A stretch of DNA of 51,657 bases from Actinomycetota bacterium. GTDB lineage: Bacteria; Actinomycetota; Acidimicrobiia; Acidimicrobiales; RAAP-2. Of the stretch, positions 1-6,941 are shown one piece after another. The stretch covers positions 1 through 51,657 of the forward strand of contig JAJPJD010000033.1 in the NCBI GenBank assembly GCA_021324355.1, in the 5' to 3' direction. The translations under genes and the position numbers were made by a program. Position 1 is the stretch's first letter. Each line of letters opens with the position of its first letter. Under the pieces are notes generated by a model. That model saw nothing but the letters and a program-made list of their open reading frames with translations, had not been told where the DNA came from and did not search any database.

Positions 1-366
1 ATCGCCAGTGAGGTGGGCCGACCGCTCGGGGAGTTGCCCGACCGGGTGACGGTCTCGGTCGTGACCATCGGCGAGCTCGAACTGGGAGTGCTGAGCGCTG
101 CGGACGAGACATCGCGCGCCCTCCGAGCGGGCACGCTGAACCTGGCCCGGCGAGTGGATCCCGTTCCGATCAGCGAGGCCGTCATGGCCGCGTGGGCTCG
201 TCTCGTAAGCGACTGCCGGAACGCCGGCATCCAGCGAGCGGTCAAATTGACCGACTCCCTGATCGCTGCCACCGCCATTGACCTCGGGTTACCGGTGGTG
301 GCGCAGGACGACGACTACGACCAGATGGCACGAGCCCATTCACCGCTTCAGGTCCGCAAGGTATGA
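1..366 (+). CDS. VapC-like PIN-domain toxin, 5' end outside window
   Basis: The reading frame is open from base 1 to a TGA at 364-366, so the gene starts left of the window; the first in-window start codon (GTG at 13) is probably not the true start. The protein contains the PIN-family pattern VVTIGELELGV, with the conserved Glu of the central motif, followed by TDSLIAATA and VVAQDDDYDQM, where the later catalytic acidic residues lie. The N-terminal first Asp of the four-acid site is missing only because of the window edge. PIN toxins of type II toxin-antitoxin systems are Mg-dependent RNases; the antitoxin would be encoded immediately upstream, outside the window. The context (recombinase remnant, att site) fits an accessory region. 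Confidence 0.8.
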   Translation: MASEVGRPLGELPDRVTVSVVTIGELELGVLSAADETSRALRAGTLNLARRVDPVPISEAVMAAWARLVSDCRNAGIQRAVKLTDSLIAATAIDLGLPVVAQDDDYDQMARAHSPLQVRKV

Positions 367-690
367 GCGCCGCATCACAGACAGAGCTACCAGATGAAGG
401 CCATGATCATCATCACCAAACCTCAGGTCTGGCGACGACGGCTCGCTCCCAAAACCGCGAGCCTCTTCGCCTCGCCAGCAGCTGCAGGCGGCGTTCGGCT
501 GGTGGAACTGCTCAACTCTGTCCGACGAACAATCGGCAAATGAGTCACGCGATGTTGAAAGATGATTGCAAGATGCGCACGTCTATGGACTTCAACGGTC
601 TGCACTTCCGGCCCACACGTGGCCGAGCGAGCCGAAGCCGCAACCTTGATAGAGACGGCCTCGTTGGAGTCGTCTCACAGCCCGCCAGCA
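367..690. other. Stretch without a recognisable gene
   Basis: No convincing gene is seen. The longest sensible small frame is a 49-codon ORF at 394-543 (+) that starts at an ATG and reads LFASPAAAGGVRLVELLN in its middle. It has no clear ribosome site and I do not recognise it. Longer frames here give Arg/Ser/Pro-rich translations typical of out-of-frame GC-rich DNA. The stretch sits between a toxin gene and a recombinase remnant and is probably decayed mobile DNA. Confidence 0.5.
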
Positions 691-1100
691 CCGCAACGCG
701 GCCGAACGCGGGTTCTTGACGCGCAAGCTCGCCAAGGCCGAGACCGAGCGGCGCAAGCTCCTCGACGCGTACTACGCGGACGCCATCGAGGTCGCGACCT
801 TGAAGGTCGAGCAGGCCCGTATCGCCGCCGATGTTTGCTCAGCCGAGGAAGGCCTCGCCGCCGTCGACGCGCATCATGCCGAGTGGCAGGAGATCTTCGG
901 GATTGCCATGCGCTTCGCCACCAACTGCGCCAAGGCCTACACCCATGCGTCGGCTCGGTGCCGACCAGGCGCCGGTTCAACCGAGCCGTGTTCACTCGCA
1001 TCGAGGTCCGCGACGGCAAGATCACCGACGTGGGGTACCACCGCCGCTCGACCTGCCCTTTTCCTCGAGCGAGTTTGAATATGGCGATCTGGTGGAGGCG
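690..1100 (+). pseudogene. Remnant of a large serine recombinase C-terminal region
   Basis: Three frames carry consecutive pieces of one protein. Frame 2 (about 698-950) reads LTRKLAKAETERRKLLDAYY and continues through an EVATLKVEQ helix to YTHAS. Frame 1 (about 960-1035) reads RRRFNRAVFTRIEVRDGKI. Frame 3 (about 1035-1100) reads PPLDLPFSSSEFEYGDLVEA. Together they match the coiled-coil and terminal part found in large serine recombinases/resolvases. The N-terminal catalytic domain is absent and at least two frameshifts separate the pieces, so this cannot encode an active enzyme. It ends exactly at the left att repeat, which suggests an older mobile element at or beside the same site. Confidence 0.7.
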
Positions 1101-1138
1101 ATGGGACTTGAACCCACGAACCTCTTGACTGCCAGTCA
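1091..1138. repeat. Left attachment site, 48-bp direct repeat
   Basis: This copy is identical to 14199-14246. It corresponds to the tRNA-Ala segment from the anticodon stem to two bases beyond position 73, but lacks the acceptor 5' strand and D arm, so it is not a functional tRNA. Read on the minus strand, the bases after position 73 here are CCA, whereas at the intact right copy they are CCG. Confidence 0.93.
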
Positions 1139-1149
1139 GACTCCCGCCG

Positions 1150-1237
1150 TGACGGTTACTGACGGCCGGTGACGTTTTCCCTGCTCTAATTCGGTGTCTG
1201 CGGACTACGCTCGGGCCTACATGACGGCTGGTGACGG
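1150..1237 (+). repeat. Phased TGACGG repeats near the left end
   Basis: TGACG(G) occurs at 1150, 1160 and 1170, exactly 10 bp apart, and again at 1222 and 1232, 10 bp apart. Ten-bp phasing puts all sites on one face of the helix. The position just inside the att site suggests integrase/excisionase arm sites or protein-binding iterons. The same TGACGGCTG 9-mer recurs inside the DUF3631 gene (5943 and 6243). Confidence 0.55.
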
Positions 1238-1254
1238 CCGATGCCGGGCGGTTC

Positions 1255-1274
1255 GGTTGCAGTTTGGGTTGCAG
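1255..1274 (+). repeat. Left copy of paired GGTTGCA repeat
   Basis: GGTTGCAG occurs at 1255 and 1267, giving two direct copies 12 bp apart. The same pair with the same 12-bp spacing occurs at 6619/6631 and at 14123/14135. Two of the three copies lie just inside the element ends, which is where arm-type sites of tyrosine integrases are expected. Confidence 0.6.
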
Positions 1275-1305
1275 TTGCGGCCGCCCCTGGAGAATGGGAG
1301 ACGCG

Positions 1306-1737
1306 ATGGTCGACCTTGGTTACTGCGACGTAGAGATTTGTCTGGAAAATCCCCTTAAGTACGAGCTAGGTCTCGGCGACGAGGTCACGGTCGACGGGTT
1401 CCCCGGGCCCCTGGTCGTCTCGGCCGTTGTAGGGCCTCAGAGAATCAGAATCACCAGCGGCCACCTGCGCTATGAACCTCGCCACGTTGCAATGCGCGAA
1501 CTCGAGGGGCCGGAAAACCGGTGCAAGGCCGTGCATGCCGTGGCGATCCTCGACAACGGCGCCCCCGCCACCCAGTCGATGTGCGGTCGGGGCGCGGTGC
1601 CGGGCGAGTTGACTCGTTTCCCGCGGCCCGATTGGCGGCGTGCTGACCTTGGTCAGGACTTCACTGGGTGCCCGCGATGTTCGACGTGCCTACAGCTCGC
1701 GGGTCCTTCCCGCGGACCTACACCCCTCCAAGGATGA
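1306..1737 (+). CDS. Small cysteine-rich, possibly zinc-binding element protein
   Basis: This 143-residue protein has an N-terminal beta-rich part (LGLGDEVTVDGFPG, then PQRIRI) and a C-terminal part with spaced Cys/His (CKAVHAVA, SMCGRG, CPRCSTC). The pattern of a VHA segment, a CGR segment and a closing CxxC recurs in small proteins of actinobacterial phages and plasmids, so zinc binding is likely, but no function can be named. The ATG at 1306 follows GGGAG at a good distance; an ATG at 1294 is an alternative. The gene lies between the putative arm sites and the integrase and overlaps the integrase 3' end by 20 bp on the opposite strand. Confidence 0.55.
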   Translation: MVDLGYCDVEICLENPLKYELGLGDEVTVDGFPGPLVVSAVVGPQRIRITSGHLRYEPRHVAMRELEGPENRCKAVHAVAILDNGAPATQSMCGRGAVPGELTRFPRPDWRRADLGQDFTGCPRCSTCLQLAGPSRGPTPLQG

Positions 1738-2908
1738 GCGCAGCCACCTGATCCGCGGCTGCTTGGTCGACCTCGGGTCGAACGTGGGTGTAAAGGTCGG
1801 CCGTGATCGAGAGGCTCGAGTGGCCGAGTCTGTCGGAGACCACCTTCATGGCGATGCCGGCTTCGAGCGCCGCTGAGGCGTAGGAGTGACGGAGCCCATG
1901 GACCACAATGGGCGGAAGCCCAGCTCTCGCGGCTAGCCGCTTGAACATCCGCGTGATGAGATCCGGGTGAAGCGGGGAGCCATCCTCCCAAGTGAACACG
2001 AGGTCGGTCGCATGGTACTCGGGTCCCCATGCAAGCCTTTCCTTAGCTTGCTGGGCCCAGTGAGCTCGCAGAGCGCGAACCGTGGCAGAGTCGAGTCCGA
2101 TGGTGCGCACGCTCTTCTCGGTCTTGGGGGTGGAGTCGATGACCCGGTGGTTCACGACGACTCGGGCCCGGCGGATGGTGAGACGCCCGGCATCGAGGTC
2201 GATGTCAGGCCAAGTAAGCGCTGCAGCCTCTCCTCTCCTAAGCCCAGTGGTGGCGAACAGCGTCCACAGGGCCGACAGTCGGTGATCGTTCACGCTCTCA
2301 AGGAAGGTTCGAAGCTGCGTCGGGGTCCATAGGCGCTCGGTCATCTCCCGCCTCTGTGCCCGAGGAGCGTCCGCGCTGGCAGCGTCGGCCACGTTGCGGG
2401 CGACGAGTCCCCACCTTTGGGCGTCCTTCAGGGCTCGGTGGATAGCGACGTGGACCGCGTGGACCGTGCCGGCACTCAGGGCAGCGTCCTCGCCGCCGAC
2501 GACCCGGCGTCGACCATCCTTCAAAAGCGTCGCGTAGAACCGAGCGAGCTGATCGGCCGACAACTTGACAAGCAACGTCCGACCAAGTTTCGGGATGACG
2601 TAGGCCGTCGCCAGACGCCGGTAATGGGCAACGGTTGACGGCTTGAGCTTGCCTGCTGCGACCAGCCCGTCGAGAGCTGGCAACCAGCGATCCTCGAGGA
2701 ACGCCTTGACCGTGACCTTCGTGGGGTCCACGTAGGTTGCCTTGTCGATGGATGACAGCAGTTCCGTACGGGCACGCTCCGCCTCGTCGCGGTCGGTATA
2801 TCCGCTATGCCACCTCCGAATGCGCCGACCGTTCTCGTCGAGGCCGAGATCGAGCACGACGCTCCACCTGCCCCCTCTGCGGATGATGGTCCCCCGTGCT
2901 CTGCTCAC
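1718..2908 (-). CDS. int: Tyrosine site-specific integrase
   Basis: This 396-residue integrase catalyses recombination between the element and the 3' end of tRNA-Ala. Domains in order: a short N-terminal AP2-like arm-binding part (RRGGRWSVVLDLG), a SAM-like core-binding domain (about 65-165), and a catalytic domain holding the first Arg in TTGLRRGEA (about 232), a Lys in STPKTEKS, HGLRHSY (about 337), LGHSS (about 361) and the nucleophile Tyr in DLYTHV (about 373). All expected catalytic residues are present. The GTG at 2908 is chosen because AAGGAGG lies five bases upstream; it overlaps the stop of the preceding HTH gene as GTGA, so the two are translationally coupled. The gene reads toward the left att site, as is usual. 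Confidence 0.95.
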   Translation of the reverse strand: MSRARGTIIRRGGRWSVVLDLGLDENGRRIRRWHSGYTDRDEAERARTELLSSIDKATYVDPTKVTVKAFLEDRWLPALDGLVAAGKLKPSTVAHYRRLATAYVIPKLGRTLLVKLSADQLARFYATLLKDGRRRVVGGEDAALSAGTVHAVHVAIHRALKDAQRWGLVARNVADAASADAPRAQRREMTERLWTPTQLRTFLESVNDHRLSALWTLFATTGLRRGEAAALTWPDIDLDAGRLTIRRARVVVNHRVIDSTPKTEKSVRTIGLDSATVRALRAHWAQQAKERLAWGPEYHATDLVFTWEDGSPLHPDLITRMFKRLAARAGLPPIVVHGLRHSYASAALEAGIAMKVVSDRLGHSSLSITADLYTHVRPEVDQAAADQVAALILGGV

Positions 2909-3564
2909 TTCTTCCTCCTTGCTTGTGCTCCCACGATCGCCGCCGCCCCGCCCCTGCCTCGCCCCGGCCGAGGAGGCAGCAGCGGCGGGTCGGCCTCTCG
3001 ACACCTCCTGACCAGCCCTGCCGCAGCGTTGTATGTGATGCCGAGTTCATCCGCTACGGCCTTCGTCGCTGGGCGCCTACGTCGCGCTGCCCGTTTGTAG
3101 ATATCCGCGGCCGCCAGGAGCCGCGTTAGGCCCCCGGCCTTCGCAGCCTCACGGATCATCTGCTCGTAGCGACGACCGGCGTTCTTCGCTGGGGTGGCAA
3201 TGGTGCGCTCGTGCCAAGCCTTCACGCTCTCGTCGACGAGAGCCCAGGGCACGCCGTCGACTGTGTCGGGAGGGGTTCCCTCATTCGTGACGCTCAAGGC
3301 CATGGTTTGAGCGATGCCGGTGCGCTCCAACCAATCGCTGACCTCTCGCACAAGCTCCGCTACCCGGACCCTGCGGAGCACGTCGCCATCGACCCTTTGG
3401 TGGCCCTGGCCGCGCAGCCCGAGACCGACGCATTCGAAGAGCCCGAACCTTTCAGCTAAGGCGATGTCCACGTCGTACGTCCCGCGCGTCCCAATTTCGA
3501 CGCCCCGGCAGGTGACCGCCACGTCGCAGTCAAACGGGGGGTCAGTAATCGGGACGATATTCAC
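2905..3564 (-). CDS. HTH-containing protein upstream of integrase
   Basis: The 219-residue protein has an N-terminal part with no family I recognise and a C-terminal basic helix-turn-helix (about 170-205: PATKAVADELGITYNAAAGL), the pattern of small DNA-binding proteins often encoded beside actinobacterial integrases. It is the first gene of a two-gene leftward operon with int, with GTGA stop-start overlap. The GTG start at 3564 lies exactly six bases after a TAACGT -10 hexamer preceded 18 bp upstream by a perfect TTGACA, so its mRNA is probably leaderless. A role in controlling integrase expression or excision is inferred only from position. Confidence 0.65.
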   Translation of the reverse strand: MNIVPITDPPFDCDVAVTCRGVEIGTRGTYDVDIALAERFGLFECVGLGLRGQGHQRVDGDVLRRVRVAELVREVSDWLERTGIAQTMALSVTNEGTPPDTVDGVPWALVDESVKAWHERTIATPAKNAGRRYEQMIREAAKAGGLTRLLAAADIYKRAARRRRPATKAVADELGITYNAAAGLVRRCREADPPLLPPRPGRGRGGAAAIVGAQARRKK

Positions 3565-3570
3565 ATGTTG

Positions 3571-3608
3571 ACGTTACCCTTCGTGGCAAGGCAATGTCAA
3601 GACATGTC
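3571..3608 (-). promoter_or_regulatory. Leaderless promoter and operator of the integrase operon
   Basis: On the minus strand, TTGACA (3600-3595), an 18-bp spacer and TAACGT (3576-3571) are followed by six bases and the GTG start at 3564. An inverted repeat ATGTC-AA-GACAT (3594-3605) and the overlapping 8-bp palindrome GACATGTC (3601-3608) cover the -35 box, the usual geometry for a repressor that blocks polymerase. Confidence 0.6.
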
Positions 3609-3660
3609 GTCTCTGACCGTATGACAGCCAGGTCAAGGACATGAAGCATCGCAAAATCCC

Positions 3661-3668
3661 TAGATAAT
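3661..3668 (+). promoter_or_regulatory. Putative -10 of the rightward element operon
   Basis: TAGATAAT in the divergent intergenic region resembles a strong -10 hexamer (GATAAT at 3663-3668). No good -35 is seen at 17 bp, so the promoter may need an activator. It would drive the early/replication genes starting at 3729. Confidence 0.4.
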
Positions 3669-3728
3669 GGGCCAGCACTGCTCGACAACGTGTTGACGGT
3701 GCCTGACCATTATGGGATTCTTGGAGTC

Positions 3729-3977
3729 ATGGCAACGACGCTCCAGGAAGCGATCGAGCACGCGGCACTAGTTCGCCTCATCCGAGATGGGGTGGCTCGA
3801 CGCGTGCGGATCCAGAGCGACCTCCCTCTCCGGGTGCCAGCGGAACTTTGCGGGGTCTCTGAGTCTGCGATCCATCGCTGGGAGATGGCCGAGCGGCTAC
3901 CTCGGCCAGGCCCCGCTGCCCGGGCGTACGCCGACTTCCTCCGAAGCCTCATGGAGCTCGCCGAGGGGCCATGGTGA
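3729..3977 (+). CDS. Small HTH regulator (XRE/Cro-like)
   Basis: This 82-residue protein carries a helix-turn-helix at about 32-56 (VPAELCGVSESAIHRWEMAE), with the Trp-Glu pair after the recognition helix that is frequent in actinobacterial XRE-like phage regulators, then a short helical tail. It is the first gene of the rightward operon and divergent from the integrase operon, the classical place for a lysis/lysogeny-type switch protein. The ATG at 3729 has GGAG only two bases upstream; a GTG at 3690 is an alternative start. The palindromic sites at 3594-3608 are candidate operators for it, which is inference. Confidence 0.65.
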   Translation: MATTLQEAIEHAALVRLIRDGVARRVRIQSDLPLRVPAELCGVSESAIHRWEMAERLPRPGPAARAYADFLRSLMELAEGPW

Positions 3978-4189
3978 TGGCCCCCACCGCAATCGACCTG
4001 GCCCACCTCGCAGGGCGCGCGACGATCACGGTCGAGGAGGCCGCGTCCCTCCTCGGTGTCTCGCGGGGCGTGGCGTACCAGGCAATCAGGCAGGCTGAAC
4101 TCCCCGCCCTGAGGCTCGGGCGCCGCATCTTGGTGCCAGTTCCCGCCCTGCTCACCCTCCTGGGTGTCCCTTCGGACGGTGTGTCGTGA
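3971..4189 (+). CDS. Excisionase-like winged HTH protein
   Basis: The 72-residue protein matches the HTH_17/excisionase pattern: ITVEEAASLLGVSRGVAYQA, then LPALRLGRRILVP, forming a small MerR-like winged helix. Such proteins act as recombination directionality factors (Xis) or small activators in integrative elements. It overlaps the preceding gene by seven bases and the next by GTGA. Its operon position with primase and helicase genes suggests that excision and replication are induced together. Confidence 0.75.
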   Translation: MVMAPTAIDLAHLAGRATITVEEAASLLGVSRGVAYQAIRQAELPALRLGRRILVPVPALLTLLGVPSDGVS

Positions 4190-4320
4190 CCTGGCTGCAT
4201 CGCCTCGTCGTTCGCATGCTCGTCGCCGTCGTCGACCATCTCGGGGCAGCGTGCTTGGAGCCTTGGGTTGTGACGGCCTACGAGCGGCTTGTCGCGGCGG
4301 AGGCGCGTCGAGCATGCTGA
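4186..4320 (+). CDS. 44-residue overlapping small protein
   Basis: A GTG at 4186 overlaps the stop of the excisionase-like gene (GTGA), and the TGA at 4318-4320 overlaps the ATG of the primase gene (ATGCTGA). The product begins VTWLHRLVVRMLVAVVDHL and is partly amphipathic or hydrophobic. I do not recognise it. The tight overlaps at both ends, the same coupling used throughout this operon, are the main support for a real gene, which also fills an otherwise unexplained gap of 124 bases. Confidence 0.5.
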   Translation: MTWLHRLVVRMLVAVVDHLGAACLEPWVVTAYERLVAAEARRAC

Positions 4321-5162
4321 GCGCTGCCCTTGAGCTGGCCGCCGCCGGTTGGCCGGTATTCCCCTGCCATGGGAAGGCGCCCTTAACGCCCCACGGCTTC
4401 AAGGACGCCACGACCGATCCCGCGACCATCGACCGATGGTGGCACCGCTGGCCGGCGGCCACCATCGGGGGCGCCATCCCAGAATCGTTGATTGTGATCG
4501 ACGTCGACCCGCGGGCGGGCGGCCGTGAGTCTTTGGAGTTGCTCGAGGCTTATCACCGCCCACTGCCGACGACACTCCGTTCGTTCACCGGTGGTGGGGG
4601 CGAGCACCTGTTCTTTATTCGCCCCCCGGGGCCGCTTCGCAATGGCTCCCACAAACTCGGCCCCGGCATCGACGTGAAGCTCGGAGGCAAGGGATACGTG
4701 GTCTTGCCACCGTCGGTCCACCCGAACGGCACGCCCTACCGCTGGGACGATCCCGAAATCCCCATCGCCGCTATGCCCGGATGGATGGCAGCTCTTCTGC
4801 GCCCGGAACCGATTCGGCCCCAGCCAGAACAAGAACCGGTCTCAGGTCTCGACGGTCCGCGCCCGGGCGACCTGTTGGCCGCCGAGGTCACCTGGGCCGA
4901 AATCCTCGAGCCTTTCGGTTGGCGCCTTGTTGGGCGCCGGGGTGAGATCGAATACTGGCGTCGGCCCGGAAAAGACGACGAGGGTATCTCGGCAACCGTC
5001 AACGCACTCGGGACCGACCGGTTGCACGTCTTCTCCTCGTCGGCGTACCCATTCGCGCCGGACGAGAGCTACAGCAAGTTCGGCGCCTGGACAGTCCTTC
5101 ACGCGGGAGGCGACTTCGCCGAGGCCGCTCGCCGCCTTCGGAAGCGGAGCGTCGAGGCATGA
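4314..5162 (+). CDS. Bifunctional DNA primase/polymerase (prim-pol)
   Basis: This 282-residue archaeo-eukaryotic-type primase-polymerase would prime and extend replication of the excised element. Visible motifs: the N-terminal LAAAGWPVFPCHGKAPLTPHG typical of the family; the metal-binding DVD in VIVIDVDPRAGG (about 60); the nucleotide-binding His in FTGGGGEHLFF (about 98); and a third acidic residue in GIDVKLGGKGYVVLPPS. The ATG at 4314 fits the family N-terminus, whereas the frame open further upstream does not. The stop overlaps the next gene as ATGA. Prim-pol followed by DUF3631 is the usual replication pair in actinobacterial phage-like elements. Confidence 0.92.
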   Translation: MLSAALELAAAGWPVFPCHGKAPLTPHGFKDATTDPATIDRWWHRWPAATIGGAIPESLIVIDVDPRAGGRESLELLEAYHRPLPTTLRSFTGGGGEHLFFIRPPGPLRNGSHKLGPGIDVKLGGKGYVVLPPSVHPNGTPYRWDDPEIPIAAMPGWMAALLRPEPIRPQPEQEPVSGLDGPRPGDLLAAEVTWAEILEPFGWRLVGRRGEIEYWRRPGKDDEGISATVNALGTDRLHVFSSSAYPFAPDESYSKFGAWTVLHAGGDFAEAARRLRKRSVEA

Positions 5163-6364
5163 CCGTCCCCACTGTGCCCGCGGTAGGGCTTCGTACGGCG
5201 GTGCTCGACGAAGTTGAGTACTACGTTGCTCGGTTCATCAGTTACCCGAGCGAGCACGCACGCGTCGCACATGTGCTGTGGATCGCACACACACACCGCA
5301 TGGACGCGTGGGAGTCGACCCCCCGAATCGCGTTCCTCTCGCCGGAGCCGGGAAGCGGAAAGAGTCGGGCACTTGAGGTCACCGAGCCTCTCGTGCCGAA
5401 CCCGGTGCACGCGGTGAACACGACGCCGGCCTATTTGTTCCGCAAGGTCTCCGACGAGGGGGGCCCCCCGACGATTCTTTTCGACGAGATCGACACCGTA
5501 TTTGGACCACGCGCCAAGGACAACGAGGACATCCGCGGCATGTTGAACGCCGGCCATCGCAAGGGTGCCAAAGCTGGACGATGCGTCGTCCGAGGAAAAG
5601 AGGTCTTTACCGAAGAGCTGCCCGCGTACTGCGCGGTGGCACTCGCCGGGCTCGATGATCTTCCCGACACCCTGATGTCGCGCAGCGTGGTCGTTCGGAT
5701 GCGTCGTCGAGCACCTCAAGAGCCGATAGAGCCCTTCCGGTATCGGATCCACGCTGAGGAGGGCCACATCATTCGCGAGGCGTTGGCTGACTGGGCGACG
5801 ACCATCCCGCTTGGCCAATGGCCAGCGATGCCGTCCGGCATCGAGGACCGGGACGCGGACGTGTGGGAACCACTCCTGGCCGTAGCCGATGCTGCCGGCG
5901 GCGACTGGCCGGAGCGCGCCCGGTGTGCCGCTGTGACGCTTGTGACGGCTGCTAAGGCAGCCCCTCCCAGTCTCGGTGTCCGACTGCTCGCCGACATCCG
6001 CTCGGTGTTCGACAGCGATGGTCGGGATTACATCTTCAGTGAGGACTTGGTTGCTGCCCTCGTCGGGATCGAGGATGCCCCTTGGGCTGACATGAGGGGA
6101 AAGCCTCTTGATCCCCGGGGACTCGCTCGAAGGCTCGCTCGCTTCGAGGTCAAGCCACGGACCGTGCGCGTCGGTGAACGCACGGCGAAGGGCTACAGCC
6201 GGGACGACTTTGTGGACGCATGGTCTCGGTACGTGCCGGACGTGACGGCTGTGACGCCTTTAGCAGAGCCGCTTGGTGGTGTCTCTCGGTCTCACATAGG
6301 GAACGTCACAAGCGTCACAACGTCACAGGGAGAGATGCCTGGGGGGAAGGGTTGTGAGAGCTGA
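5159..6364 (+). CDS. DUF3631-type replication helicase/ATPase
   Basis: The 401-residue protein has a P-loop (FLSPEPGSGKSRAL, about 55), a Walker B (TILFDEID, about 102) and the DUF3631 core around DADVWEPLLAVADAAGGDWP (about 225). Proteins of this family act as replicative helicases beside prim-pol in phage satellites and phiRv-like elements. The C-terminal tail holds three VTxVT-type repeats (residues about 260, 362 and 383) that coincide with TGACG/CGTCA DNA repeats, so part of the coding sequence may double as binding sites or origin. It is translationally coupled to the primase gene upstream. Confidence 0.88.
   Translation: MTVPTVPAVGLRTAVLDEVEYYVARFISYPSEHARVAHVLWIAHTHRMDAWESTPRIAFLSPEPGSGKSRALEVTEPLVPNPVHAVNTTPAYLFRKVSDEGGPPTILFDEIDTVFGPRAKDNEDIRGMLNAGHRKGAKAGRCVVRGKEVFTEELPAYCAVALAGLDDLPDTLMSRSVVVRMRRRAPQEPIEPFRYRIHAEEGHIIREALADWATTIPLGQWPAMPSGIEDRDADVWEPLLAVADAAGGDWPERARCAAVTLVTAAKAAPPSLGVRLLADIRSVFDSDGRDYIFSEDLVAALVGIEDAPWADMRGKPLDPRGLARRLARFEVKPRTVRVGERTAKGYSRDDFVDAWSRYVPDVTAVTPLAEPLGGVSRSHIGNVTSVTTSQGEMPGGKGCES
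5932..6328. repeat. TGACG/CGTCA iteron-like repeats inside the helicase gene
   Basis: TGTGACGCTTGTGACG at 5932-5947 is the exact reverse complement of CGTCACAAGCGTCACA at 6304-6319; a further CGTCACAG follows at 6321-6328 and TGACGGCTGTGACG lies at 6243-6256. The codons spell repeated Val-Thr pairs. Clustered, directed 5-6 bp repeats beside a replication gene resemble iterons of a replication origin, but this is inferred from sequence alone. Confidence 0.45.
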
Positions 6365-6608
6365 ACTGGAAAACCCCCGCTCTCGTCCCTCCCCTTGGCA
6401 GCCGGGAAAATCGATGCGCGAGGCCGCGATGACCACGACCATGCCGACCACGTATCGCCTCGTCCATCGCGCCCGCCCCTGGACCGCCAACACTGAACGC
6501 CGCGTGAGCTGGCCTGAGCGGGCCGTCCTGGTCCGTGAGTGGCGCCAGGCGTTCAGGGCCTTCGGGTCCCACGACGCCCTGGTGCTCATTGTGGAGGTCC
6601 TGCCGTGA
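6354..6608 (+). CDS. Small protein, possible truncated RusA-like N-terminus
   Basis: The frame overlaps the helicase stop and gives 84 residues, or 64 from the ATG at 6414. The segment TANTERRVSWPERAVLVREW, followed by an AF helix and ALVLIVEVL, resembles the beginning of RusA-like phage endonucleases, where an Asn/Arg-rich opening is followed by a helix and beta strands. It stops before the catalytic Asp region, so it is either a truncated gene or an unrelated small protein. The assignment is tentative. Confidence 0.4.
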   Translation: MRAELENPRSRPSPWQPGKSMREAAMTTTMPTTYRLVHRARPWTANTERRVSWPERAVLVREWRQAFRAFGSHDALVLIVEVLP

Positions 6609-6941
6609 GCGCCCGCTCGGTTGCAGCGATGGTTGCACAGGTCGTTCTATCTGCGAGTTTGTGCCCTTGGCTTGAGGCGAAGTCAAGCGCGGGGCCGCCG
6701 CTGAGGGGGCGAAACGTTCCCAAACGAGCGCACCGTGTTATCGCTTGCCCCCAAAAATCCCGACTACGCGTCACGGGCTGCCCACGCAGAGGTCATCGCC
6801 GCTGGCCCGTAGCCCACCGGGCGGCCTCGACGCCCAGCCTGGGGGCGTACGGGCCGGTCCGGCGAACCCCCCAGAGGTCCACCATTGCCGCGCTGACCGT
6901 GTACACAGCTTCGCAAAGGCATTCGAGGGATGCGAGGTGAC
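6609..6941. other. Non-coding, structured stretch with central repeat
   Basis: An open frame from GTG 6605 to 6940 exists, but its product is Arg/Ser/Pro-rich and unlike its neighbours, so I treat the stretch as non-coding. It contains the central GGTTGCA pair (6619-6638), an AACGTT palindrome and a three-way-junction fold: outer stem GGCCCGTA 6804-6811 with TACGGGCC 6848-6855, inner hairpins GCCC/GGGC (6812-6822) and CCCAG/CTGGG (6833-6843). Candidate roles are a replication origin, a packaging or protein-loading site, or a small RNA. Confidence 0.45.
6619..6638 (+). repeat. Central copy of paired GGTTGCA repeat
   Basis: GGTTGCAG at 6619 and GGTTGCAC at 6631 are 12 bp apart. The surrounding bases are nearly the same as at 14121-14144: both read GCTCGGTTGCAG, four variable bases, then GGTTGCAC. 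Confidence 0.6.

Noticed and set aside
1091-1163. Second tRNA-Ala gene at the left end
   Set aside because: Only the 3' 46 bases of the tRNA are present; the D arm and acceptor 5' strand are missing, so it is an att scar.
6605-6940. Open frame of 111 codons starting by GTGA overlap
   Set aside because: The product is Arg/Ser/Pro-rich without domain signals, and the stretch holds repeats and a junction fold; coding is possible but less likely than a non-coding role.
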